This document shows positions 14,896 through 21,668 of a stretch of DNA of 37,108 nt, piece after piece (the first letter of the stretch is position 1; each line of letters opens with the position of its first letter). A program made the position numbers and the translations under genes. A model generated the notes under the pieces. It ran no database searches. It was not told where the DNA came from and saw only the letters and a program-made list of their open reading frames with translations. Where the stretch lies: the NCBI GenBank assembly GCA_900317375.1, contig ONGJ01000012.1, positions 1 through 37,108 on the forward strand. The letters run 5' to 3'. The stretch comes from an uncultured Eubacteriales bacterium (lineage in GTDB: Bacteria > Bacillota > Clostridia > Oscillospirales > Oscillospiraceae).

Positions 14896-15720
14896 TTATT
14901 TCTCGTAGAGGAACTTCTCAGGAAGGGTCACGCCGAAGTCCTTCGCCAGACGGCGGAACTCGTCGGGCGTGATGGTCTGGCGTTTCTGCGGCGCCATGGA
15001 CCGGACCTTGACCAGAATCTCGGCGCTCTTTTCGACAGTATGCATCAGCCCGAAGGTAAGATCGAAGTCCTCGCCGGAGCAGAACATGCCGTGGTGGGCC
15101 CAGATGGCGACATCGTACTTCTTCATCAGCTCACTCGTGGCGACAGCGATGTCACGGCCGCCCGGCACCATCCAGGGGACAACACCCACGCCGTCCGGGA
15201 AGACGACCGGGCACTCGGTGGCCATCTCCCACAGCTCGCGGGTGAAGGCCTCATCGGTGAGGGGCAGGACAAAGGTCAGCGCGATGGTGTTGGCCGGATG
15301 CGCGTGATAGATGACGCGGTGCCTGCCGTTCGTGGCAATGACCTTGACCTCGTGGTTCATCAGGTGGCTGGGCAGCTCGCTGGTAGGACGGCCGCCGTTT
15401 ACCAGGCCCCAGCAGATGCGGTAGTTTTCCCCTTTTTCATCCAGCTCGATGATGCAGAAGGAATCCTCGGGTTTGATGGTGACGTTGCGGAAATACTTGC
15501 CGGAACCGGTGACGAGGAAATACTCCCCTTTCAGCTTCGGAACCGTCGTGCCGATGGGTCTCCACTCGCCGGGCCGGAGCTCTTCCTTCACCGATGCTAC
15601 TTCTTCGGGCCGGATCCGGTAGCTCAGATTGCCGCCGTTGCGCTCGTGCCAGCCCTGCAGCCAGCCGTCGTCGGCCATGCGCATGAAGCCCTTTACAAAC
15701 TCAGCATCTAAAACCTTCAT
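14896..15720 (-). CDS. rhaD: Rhamnulose-1-phosphate aldolase
   Basis: A zinc class II aldolase splitting L-rhamnulose-1-phosphate to dihydroxyacetone phosphate and L-lactaldehyde. The 274 residues equal the E. coli enzyme. Zinc ligands H139 and H141 (YHAHPAN) and H210 (WAHHG), and catalytic E115 (TSELPSH), are each two positions from the E. coli numbering. The N-terminal NGGNLSYRI and TGSGKYFRN phosphate-binding segments are intact. AAGGAGATATACA precedes the ATG. It is the last gene of the rhamnose operon, 11 bases after the isomerase-like gene. No lactaldehyde reductase follows locally, although AdhE further on could reduce aldehydes. Confidence 0.96.
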   Translation of the reverse strand: MKVLDAEFVKGFMRMADDGWLQGWHERNGGNLSYRIRPEEVASVKEELRPGEWRPIGTTVPKLKGEYFLVTGSGKYFRNVTIKPEDSFCIIELDEKGENYRICWGLVNGGRPTSELPSHLMNHEVKVIATNGRHRVIYHAHPANTIALTFVLPLTDEAFTRELWEMATECPVVFPDGVGVVPWMVPGGRDIAVATSELMKKYDVAIWAHHGMFCSGEDFDLTFGLMHTVEKSAEILVKVRSMAPQKRQTITPDEFRRLAKDFGVTLPEKFLYEK

Positions 15721-15731
15721 TGTATATCTCC

Positions 15732-17153
15732 TTATCTTGTAATGACGTCAACGGGGACGTTGAAAATCTTGGCAACCTTCAGGATGGTGTCGATCCAGCG
15801 GCCGGAGGCAGCGGCCATGTGATGGGTGGGACCGGCCTCGCTCCAGCGGTTGCAGAAGTCGCGGGCCCCGCAGGCAAAGCGGGTGCGCATGTTGGTATCG
15901 CCGAAGGTGAAGATGGGTCCGGGCTCGTTGATGCCCTCGGCCGCGACGAACTTGAAGTGTCCGTCCCGATCCTGGGTGATGCCGAGATAGGTAACCGGGC
16001 CCTCGGCGGGGTAGAACTGGGTCAGGTAGCCGCCGCCGGTCTTGCCGTGGAAGACCGGGACGATCTTCATGGTCGGCTTCTTTGCTTTCGAGATGTCCGC
16101 ATCGCCGGAGCCGGAGTGCCCGATGATGCAGATGTCTTCGTCAAAGTCGATGGAGTACATCTCGCTGAGCTGGCCCATGCCGGAAATCGTCTTCAGGATG
16201 GACATGGCCATGGCGACCTTGATGTCGCCCTCGACGGCACAGGCGGTCCCCTGCTTGATGAGCATCGAGAAGGCCGGGATCAGCATGCTGTCCAGCCTGC
16301 CGGCAACACCCTGGGCAAAGCCGTCATAGTGGCTTGCGACGAAGCCGAGCTGCTCGTCCCGGACCCAGCGCTCGAAGGCCACAACATATTTCGCCATATC
16401 CCATACCTTTTCGACCGTGCCGCCGCCTTCGATGTCGAAGGTGTCGAGGATATCCTGCGCTTTTGCGCGTATCGCCTCTTCGTCGGTGATATCGTCGGCG
16501 ATCGCCCACATTTTTTCCCAGTCAAACTGCTTGGTGTAGAGCCACATGCGGTGGTAAAGGTTGGTCTCATCGATGTACAGATCCATCATGCCGGGATAAG
16601 GCCGGCCGATCTGGGCGAGGTTTGTGTCGCGGAAGCGGCGGCGCACCTGAGCGGCGCGGCACCAGTCGGCGATCTCGGCATCCGCCTCCGGGTCTCCGCC
16701 CTCGACAACCCCCGTGATGACGGCATGACGCTTTCCGGCACGCTCGAGGTCGGCCACCATCTCGCCCACGGCGCCGCAGGCATAGAGCTCGCCCAGCCAG
16801 GTTGCGGTATCGGTGTTGGCATAGTCCGGGGCTTTCTTCTTCTGGAGGTTGACCAGTACCACGGGTACGTCCAGATCCCGCACAGCCGGCAGCATGTTAT
16901 AGCTGGTGGCATAGGTCAGCAGCTGGAGGATCACGAGGTCGACGTCGGCCGCGCGGAATTTGTCGCCGGCCTCCATGGCCTTTTCCTTGGTGGTGACAAG
17001 GCCGCCGTCAATGAGCTCAACAGAGTCGGGAATGCGCTTTTTGAACTCCGCGTACTGGCCCTCAAACTCGGGAACCAGAGACGGAAACTGGGGCAGATAG
17101 GCGCCCAGTGCGATGGAGAACACGCCGATGCGGGCTTTGGTGCTGACTAACAT
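15732..17153 (-). CDS. L-fucose/L-arabinose isomerase-family protein, probable rhamnose isomerase stand-in
   Basis: A 473-residue sugar isomerase-fold protein. The N-terminal Rossmann-like domain opens RIGVFSIALGAYLPQF; the middle region includes GLVASHYDGF-like and IGHSGSGDADI segments; the C-terminal part has TGGGYLTQFYP and AGPTHHMAAASGRW, the latter resembling the metal-binding His region of AraA-type enzymes. It lies between rhaB and rhaD, exactly where canonical rhaA would be, and no RhaA is present in the window. The inference is that it converts L-rhamnose to L-rhamnulose. It does not look like RhaA or RhaI. Alternatives are activity on L-fucose, L-arabinose or another 6-deoxyhexose. 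AAAGGAG precedes the ATG. Confidence 0.75.
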   Translation of the reverse strand: MLVSTKARIGVFSIALGAYLPQFPSLVPEFEGQYAEFKKRIPDSVELIDGGLVTTKEKAMEAGDKFRAADVDLVILQLLTYATSYNMLPAVRDLDVPVVLVNLQKKKAPDYANTDTATWLGELYACGAVGEMVADLERAGKRHAVITGVVEGGDPEADAEIADWCRAAQVRRRFRDTNLAQIGRPYPGMMDLYIDETNLYHRMWLYTKQFDWEKMWAIADDITDEEAIRAKAQDILDTFDIEGGGTVEKVWDMAKYVVAFERWVRDEQLGFVASHYDGFAQGVAGRLDSMLIPAFSMLIKQGTACAVEGDIKVAMAMSILKTISGMGQLSEMYSIDFDEDICIIGHSGSGDADISKAKKPTMKIVPVFHGKTGGGYLTQFYPAEGPVTYLGITQDRDGHFKFVAAEGINEPGPIFTFGDTNMRTRFACGARDFCNRWSEAGPTHHMAAASGRWIDTILKVAKIFNVPVDVITR

Positions 17154-17177
17154 TGCAGTCTCCTTTCCTCTTTCTCT

Positions 17178-18452
17178 TTATTCTTTCACATTCATCTGGA
17201 TTTTCAGGTTTCCGATGGCCGTAGCCTCGATGGGAAGGGCGATGACGCGCTTGCCGCTGGCCTTTTCGGTCAGCGCATTCAGGAAGGCGTTTTTCGCGCC
17301 GCCGCCCACGATGTAAATGCTGTCGTAGTCTCTGCAGGTGTTGTGCTGCAGCTCCAGGATGGCATCCCTGTAGCACAGCGCCAGGCTGCAGTAGGCACAG
17401 CGGAAATAGTCCCCGATGCTCTGGGGCCGCATGCTCAAAGCCGCGTCAAAGGCAGCCTTCATGCTCTCAGGGGCGAGGAAGCACGCGGCGTTGGCATCCA
17501 CCGTTTCCTCAAAGCAGCTCGCTTCTGCCTCGGCCACGATTTCAGGGAAGGGCTTATCGGGGCAGAGCTCGCTGCGCAGGCGGTTCACCAGCCACATGCC
17601 CATGATGTTCTTCTGGTAGCGGTTGTAGCCGACGCCGCCCTCATTGGACCAGTTGGCGCGTTCACTCGCCTCGCTGGTAATGGGCTTCGGCGTCCTGACG
17701 CCGAGCAGGGACCAGGTACCCGACGAGATGTAGGGTGCGTCCTCGTCCATGTCAATGCCCTCGACGGCCGAGGCGGTGTCATGGGTGGCGCAGAGGACGA
17801 CCTTGATGCCCTCGTACTCCCCGATGATCGTGCCGGGCTGCTGCAGCGTGCAGAACAGATGCCCCGGCAAACCCAGTGCCTCGATGATCGCCGGGTCAAA
17901 CGCGCCCGTTTCTGCCGATACCATGCCGCCGGTGGTGGCGTTGGTATACTCGTGTGCCTTGACGCCGCAGAGCTTGTACATCAGGTATTCCGGAATCATC
18001 AGAAAGTCCGAGACGCCTTCCAGCCGTCCGGCGAGTCTGTCGGCGTACAGCTGATAAACGGTGTTGAAGGGCTGAAACTGAATGCCCGTACGGCGGTAGA
18101 GCTCAGAGAATCCGATCCTCTCATGTACCAGGGGGATGACAGCCTCGGTTCGGCTGTCGCGGTAGGCGTAGCAGGGCCGAACCTCTTCATCGCCCCTCAT
18201 GAGCACGTAGTCCACGCCCCAGGTGTCGACAGACAGGCTCTCAATCTCGGGGTATTTTTCCTTCGCGATCGCAATTCCCTGCTTTACATGTCCGACCAAA
18301 GCATCGATGTCCCAGGTCAGATGCCCGTCTAGCTCGGTGACACCGTTGGGAAAGCGGTGAAGTTCTTCTGTTTTCCGTTCGCCGTTTTCCGTCCAGCCGA
18401 CAATGTGCCGCCCGGAGGAGGCGCCGATATCAACGGCAAGGTATCTCTTCAT
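17178..18452 (-). CDS. rhaB: Rhamnulokinase, short C-terminus
   Basis: A FGGY-family kinase phosphorylating L-rhamnulose. It begins YLAVDIGASSGRHIVG (phosphate 1 motif) and contains LSVDTWGVDYVL, IQFQPFNTVYQL (typical for RhaB), CATHDTASAV and YISSGTWSLLGV, and near the end the adenosine motif IVGGGAKN with ATAIGN. At 424 residues it is clearly shorter than E. coli RhaB (489): the frame stops shortly after the GNxxxQ segment, so the usual C-terminal helices are missing. The stop is followed at once by the Shine-Dalgarno of the isomerase gene, so no lost reading frame follows. It may be natural in this lineage. It is the first structural gene after the AraC regulator. Confidence 0.92.
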   Translation of the reverse strand: MKRYLAVDIGASSGRHIVGWTENGERKTEELHRFPNGVTELDGHLTWDIDALVGHVKQGIAIAKEKYPEIESLSVDTWGVDYVLMRGDEEVRPCYAYRDSRTEAVIPLVHERIGFSELYRRTGIQFQPFNTVYQLYADRLAGRLEGVSDFLMIPEYLMYKLCGVKAHEYTNATTGGMVSAETGAFDPAIIEALGLPGHLFCTLQQPGTIIGEYEGIKVVLCATHDTASAVEGIDMDEDAPYISSGTWSLLGVRTPKPITSEASERANWSNEGGVGYNRYQKNIMGMWLVNRLRSELCPDKPFPEIVAEAEASCFEETVDANAACFLAPESMKAAFDAALSMRPQSIGDYFRCAYCSLALCYRDAILELQHNTCRDYDSIYIVGGGAKNAFLNALTEKASGKRVIALPIEATAIGNLKIQMNVKE

Positions 18453-18458
18453 AAGACG

Positions 18459-18503
18459 ATCCCCCCTTATTCTTTCATCCTATCATACAGAATAAGGAGG
18501 GAT
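18459..18503. promoter_or_regulatory. Inverted repeat in the rhaB promoter region, candidate operator
   Basis: ATCCCCCCTTATTC (18459-18472) and GAATAAGGAGGGAT (18490-18503) are inverted copies matching at 13 of 14 positions with a 17-base spacer. The pair lies between the AraC regulator gene and rhaB. The size and spacing recall the RhaR/RhaS half-site arrangement of E. coli. A candidate minus-strand -10 TATGAT (18482-18487) lies in the spacer, and the rhaB Shine-Dalgarno lies inside one arm, so a hairpin role in the RNA is also possible. Confidence 0.55.
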
Positions 18504-18537
18504 CTTTCCATGTCGGGACTTGTCAAAAAAAGTGTCC

Positions 18538-19557
18538 TTATTTGCAGTCCCGGTATTTCTTCGGCGACTGCCCGAAGCGCGCGGCGAAGAGCCGGTGGAA
18601 GTAGCTGATATTTTCATAGCCGACCGAGACGGAGATGTCATCCACCTTCCGGTCGGTATTCCGCAGCAGCCAGGCCGCCTGGCTGAGCCGTTTTTCCTGC
18701 AGCAGCCCGGTATAGTTCTTCCCCGTCTCCCGGCGGATCAGGCGCGAGAGATAGGGCAGATCGTAATGGAGGCGCACTGCAATCTCGGTGAGGCTGCCTT
18801 CGGCATAGTGCTCCTCGATATAGCGCAGGACACGAAGCACCGCGTTCTGCTCGGCCGTCTCAAACTGCAGGGCATCGGTATGATTCAGGAGCTGAGCGAA
18901 AAGCAGACCCATCGTGCTTTGCAGAATACCGCGGCGGTTGGGAACCTGCTCAACGAGCGTATAGAGCAGGTTTTCGATCAGGTTCTGAATCGGCAGGATA
19001 TCCGCCACATGAAACAGCAGGTATCCCGCCTCGTTCCCGCCGGTCAGGCAGGAGACGACAAAGCTTCTGAGCGGGGTCTCCTCCTCGCCGAGGAAGGAAA
19101 GCGTACCGGAAAAGAAGGCCGGGCGCACGATAAAGTTGACCGCCACATCTGTTTCCCCTGCCGGATCGATGGACTGGCGCGCATGCCGGCCCAGCATCAG
19201 AAGCTCGCCCGCGTGCAGGACGAGCGCATTCCCATTGACGACATGCCGCGTCTGCCCCGTGCACATATAGACCATCTCGACATAATCGTGGGTATGCTCC
19301 GGGAATGCGATAAAACGGGTGTGCGGACGGATGGTGATGATCCGTCCGGAGGGAAGCAGCTTGTCACCGGAAATGACATCGCGGGTTCCGTCCATATACA
19401 GGCTGCGGTCAATCTGCGTCTCTCCGGCAAGGATTCTTTTTTCCTCGCCGGTCACCGCCGAGAGTTTTTTCAGCAGCATCTCATTCACGCTTAAACCCTC
19501 CCGATCAAGAGGAACAGGATTTGCTGCGTCAATCATACTCCTTTCTGCCGCATTCAT
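18538..19557 (-). CDS. AraC-family transcriptional regulator of the rhamnose operon
   Basis: A 339-residue regulator with an N-terminal cupin sensor domain (about 70-165, including FPEHTHDYVEMVYM and HVVNGNALVLHAGELLML) and a C-terminal double helix-turn-helix (about 235-335). The second helix region reads DDISVSVGYENISYFHRLFAARFGQSPKKYR, the AraC signature. It lies directly upstream of rhaB on the same strand, so it is probably the rhamnose-responsive activator. The start is uncertain: ATG at 19557 has GGAAG upstream, while the next in-frame ATG eight codons later is too close to its GGAG. Assignment of rhamnose as the signal is by position only. Confidence 0.88.
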   Translation of the reverse strand: MNAAERSMIDAANPVPLDREGLSVNEMLLKKLSAVTGEEKRILAGETQIDRSLYMDGTRDVISGDKLLPSGRIITIRPHTRFIAFPEHTHDYVEMVYMCTGQTRHVVNGNALVLHAGELLMLGRHARQSIDPAGETDVAVNFIVRPAFFSGTLSFLGEEETPLRSFVVSCLTGGNEAGYLLFHVADILPIQNLIENLLYTLVEQVPNRRGILQSTMGLLFAQLLNHTDALQFETAEQNAVLRVLRYIEEHYAEGSLTEIAVRLHYDLPYLSRLIRRETGKNYTGLLQEKRLSQAAWLLRNTDRKVDDISVSVGYENISYFHRLFAARFGQSPKKYRDCK

Positions 19558-19602
19558 CAAGTCTTCCGGCGTCTGTCTCTCCGGCGGTTTCCCATCTCTT
19601 TC

Positions 19603-19631
19603 TTGACATTCCTTTTTCCAGCCATTATGAT
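19603..19631 (+). promoter_or_regulatory. Promoter of the EamA-like / YczE-like pair
   Basis: A perfect TTGACA (19603-19608) and TATGAT (19626-19631) are separated by 17 bases, about 50 bases before the first start codon. Confidence 0.75.
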
Positions 19632-19680
19632 GAAGCCGGAACTTCGCTCAAGCACTGTTTTCTGTTTGGAGATGGAATCA

Positions 19681-20109
19681 ATGGCTTCTTACGTCTGGCC
19701 AATCGCGCTGGTCATCTTTTCAAACCTTCTTTACCACATCTGCGCAAAATCGGCACCCGAAACCGTTCATCCCTTTGCCTCGCTGACTGTCACCTATCTG
19801 ACCGGCGCCATCGCCTCCGGGATTCTGTACTTTGTTCTCGCCCCGCAGGCAAATCTTGTGAAGGAATGCGGAAAGGTAAACTGGGCAAGCATTGTGCTCG
19901 GAGTCGCGATCGTCGGTCTGGAAGGCGGCTGGCTTTATGCATATAAGGCAGGCTGGCAGGTAAACTCCGGTTTTATCGTACAGAGCGCCTTTGTTTCCGT
20001 CCTGCTCCTGTTCGTGGGTTATTTTCTGTATCACGAGGCGCTGACATGGAACAAGCTGGTCGGGGTTGTCATCTGCCTTCTCGGCCTGTTTTTCATCAAC
20101 CTGAGGTGA
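19681..20109 (+). CDS. Small EamA-like membrane transporter protein
   Basis: A 142-residue protein with about five hydrophobic segments, corresponding to a single EamA repeat of the drug/metabolite transporter superfamily. It begins ASYVWPIALVIFSNLLYHICAK and ends YFLYHEALTWNKLVGVVICLLGLFFINLR, the closing pattern typical of such repeats. Half-size members work as homo- or heterodimers in related families such as SMR. GGAG at 19668-19671 sets the start nine bases later; longer frames would begin at or before the predicted transcript start. The substrate is not identifiable. It lies six bases from the next gene, so is cotranscribed with it. Confidence 0.75.
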   Translation: MASYVWPIALVIFSNLLYHICAKSAPETVHPFASLTVTYLTGAIASGILYFVLAPQANLVKECGKVNWASIVLGVAIVGLEGGWLYAYKAGWQVNSGFIVQSAFVSVLLLFVGYFLYHEALTWNKLVGVVICLLGLFFINLR

Positions 20110-20115
20110 CGTACA

Positions 20116-20784
20116 ATGAAACGGTCTCTCCGCGAATGGCTGATCCGCATCGTCATTCTGATGATCGGCCTGTCCGTTGCCCATCTGGGCGTGACGCTGT
20201 TTCTGCTTACAGACCTTGGCTCCGATCCCTTCAATGTGCTGATTCAGGGCCTGTTTCGTACCCTGTCCTCCCTGACGGGCTGGGCTTTTCTCAGTCACGG
20301 GCGCGTGCATGTGGCGGTCAGCCTGCTGATCATCCTGATCCTGCTTCTCACGGACAGGAGCTATATCAAAATCGGGACCGTCCTCTGTATGGTCTGCGGC
20401 GGTCCGATCATCGATTTCTTCACCCTGCTGCTGGCGCCGCTTTTCCAGAAGATGCATGCCCTGCCTGTCAGAATCCTGGTTCTGGCTGTCGGCTGTGTGA
20501 TCCTTGCCTACGGCATGACGATCGTGATCAAATCCGATGCAGGGACAGGTCCCAACGATCTGGTGGCCATCGTCATCAGTGACAAGCTGCACCAAAAGTT
20601 CAGCGTGGTACGGATCGTTGTTGATGTCTGCTTTGTGGCTGCCGGTTGGCTGCTCGGCGGCACCTTCGGTCTCGGTACGATCATCTGCGCCGCCCTGGTC
20701 GGCCCGGTGGCCGGGCTGTTCCTGCCGCGCAACGAGCGGATCATCGAAGGGATCATTCAGAAAGTGATGAACCGGCAGACATGA
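20116..20784 (+). CDS. YczE/YitT-family membrane protein
   Basis: A 222-residue membrane protein with about five hydrophobic segments. The early LTDLGSDPFNVLIQGL segment and the later IKSDAGTGPNDLVAI, with VDVCFVAAGWLLGGTFGLGTI, are typical of the YczE/YyaS family. The function of the family is not established. GAGGTGA upstream overlaps the end of the EamA-like gene and gives a well-placed start. It is probably in the same transcript. No sign of damage is seen. Confidence 0.8.
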   Translation: MKRSLREWLIRIVILMIGLSVAHLGVTLFLLTDLGSDPFNVLIQGLFRTLSSLTGWAFLSHGRVHVAVSLLIILILLLTDRSYIKIGTVLCMVCGGPIIDFFTLLLAPLFQKMHALPVRILVLAVGCVILAYGMTIVIKSDAGTGPNDLVAIVISDKLHQKFSVVRIVVDVCFVAAGWLLGGTFGLGTIICAALVGPVAGLFLPRNERIIEGIIQKVMNRQT

Positions 20785-21059
20785 ATCGGCGTTTTCGCCT
20801 GAGCAACAAGGGTTCAGCCGGAATGATAGGACCAGCTTATAAGCGGCCGCAGTACCTGTGTCAGGGGCAGTATCTTCTTTTGCCGCGCACGGTAGAGACT
20901 GATTGGGAGCGCCCGACTTCAGATTGCTGCCGTTGCGCGGAAGACAAGTCTGTACCTCGCACTGACAATTCACCGCCGCGCATATTTTGTTTCAATGAAC
21001 CAGGTCCTGGTTTTCTGTCTTACTCTAACAATAAAAGATCGGAGAGGAGAAAAACATGA
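20781..21059 (+). CDS. Doubtful 92-codon open frame between the YczE-like and ABM genes
   Basis: An open frame begins with an ATG overlapping the YczE-like stop (ATGA) and ends with a stop overlapping the ABM start (again ATGA). The predicted product is polar, with six cysteines including DCCRCAED, and has no signal or membrane segment. I recognise no family. The region is richer in AT and rare-looking codons than its neighbours and contains a palindrome typical of a promoter region. It is more likely to be a 270-base intergenic regulatory region than a gene; the two overlaps are the only reason to list it. Confidence 0.15.
   Translation: MNRRFRLSNKGSAGMIGPAYKRPQYLCQGQYLLLPRTVETDWERPTSDCCRCAEDKSVPRTDNSPPRIFCFNEPGPGFLSYSNNKRSERRKT
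20998..21012. promoter_or_regulatory. Palindrome upstream of the ABM-family gene
   Basis: AACCAGG-T-CCTGGTT is a perfect 7+1+7 palindrome 43 bases before the ABM start. The single-base centre is unsuited to an RNA hairpin of full length, so a protein operator is the better guess. Confidence 0.4.
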
Positions 21060-21340
21060 TTGTACTGAACGTCACCTACCAATGCAAACCGGAGCTGAGG
21101 GAGGAATTCCTGGAGGCGATCATGACCGAAGGGATCGATGCCGCCAGCCGCGCCGAGGCCGGGAACATCAAGTATGACTATTATACCCCCGTGGACAGCG
21201 GCGATGAGCTGCTGCTGGTTGAAAAATGGCGGGATGCCGACGCCCTCAAAGCGCACAGCGCGCAGGCGCATTTTGCGAGGCTGGGAGAAATCAAAGCGGA
21301 GTTTGTGCTCGACACGGTGATCGAACGCTTTGAGGCATAA
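21056..21340 (+). CDS. Antibiotic biosynthesis monooxygenase (ABM) family protein
   Basis: A 94-residue ferredoxin-fold protein of the ABM / putative quinol monooxygenase family (YgiN-like). Typical elements are the opening VLNVTYQCKPELREEFLEAI, the central EAGNIKYDYYTPVDS, LLLVEKWRDADALKAHSAQAHF and the closing strand. Such proteins are dimers; activity ranges from quinol oxidation to none known. GGAGAGGAG lies just before the start. A 270-base upstream region with a palindrome suggests its own regulation, but no clear promoter was assigned. A strong terminator follows about 100 bases later. Confidence 0.9.
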   Translation: MIVLNVTYQCKPELREEFLEAIMTEGIDAASRAEAGNIKYDYYTPVDSGDELLLVEKWRDADALKAHSAQAHFARLGEIKAEFVLDTVIERFEA

Positions 21341-21442
21341 GCTCTCCCCCGCACGAAACCGGCTCGGCCGCACGCAGTCCCCTGGATCCGGGTCCCTGTT
21401 TTCTGCCGGCCGCCGATGCCCTGCCTTCCCTGTATACAGAAT

Positions 21443-21483
21443 GACACCTCCGGTCCCGACGGGACGCGGAGGTGTCCGCTTTT
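21443..21483. terminator. Terminator between the ABM gene and the feo locus
   Basis: A 15-bp stem with a single bulged base (GACACCTCCG 21443-21452 and GTCCC 21453-21457, pairing with GGGAC 21461-21465 and CGGAGGTGTC 21467-21476) is followed on the plus strand by CGCTTTT. The minus-strand feo operon ends just before it, so it probably serves both. Confidence 0.82.
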
Positions 21484-21487
21484 CCGA

Positions 21488-21655
21488 TTATTTCTCTTTG
21501 TGCGGGCAGGCTGACCGGCAGGATGCGCAGTCCCCCGTGCAGCCGCCTGCATTGCCGCAGGCGCAGCCGCTTTTCCGCATCCTGCGGATGTGCCGCAGCG
21601 CGAAAAACACGGCGGCGGCAAGCAGAACAAGCAGGACTAGATCCGCTGCGTTCAT
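21488..21655 (-). CDS. FeoB-associated Cys-rich membrane protein
   Basis: A 55-residue protein not evident in a length-filtered gene search. One N-terminal transmembrane helix (about 5-20, ADLVLLVLLAAAVFFAL) is followed by a basic stretch (RHIRRMRK) and a cysteine-rich tail with C31, C33, C39, C43, C46 and C50. This matches the small FeoB-associated Cys-rich membrane proteins seen after feoB in Firmicutes. GGAGG lies eight bases before the ATG, and the gene starts 13 bases after the feoB stop, so it is the last gene of the feo operon. A role in assembling or gating FeoB, or in handling iron at the membrane, is inferred from position only. Confidence 0.88.
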   Translation of the reverse strand: MNAADLVLLVLLAAAVFFALRHIRRMRKSGCACGNAGGCTGDCASCRSACPHKEK

Positions 21656-21668
21656 TTTCAGATCCTCC

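Noticed and set aside
18510-18608. ATG after AAGGAGGGATC opposite the AraC gene end
   Set aside because: The apparent Shine-Dalgarno is an arm of the rhaB inverted repeat; the 32-codon frame has no features and overlaps the AraC gene.
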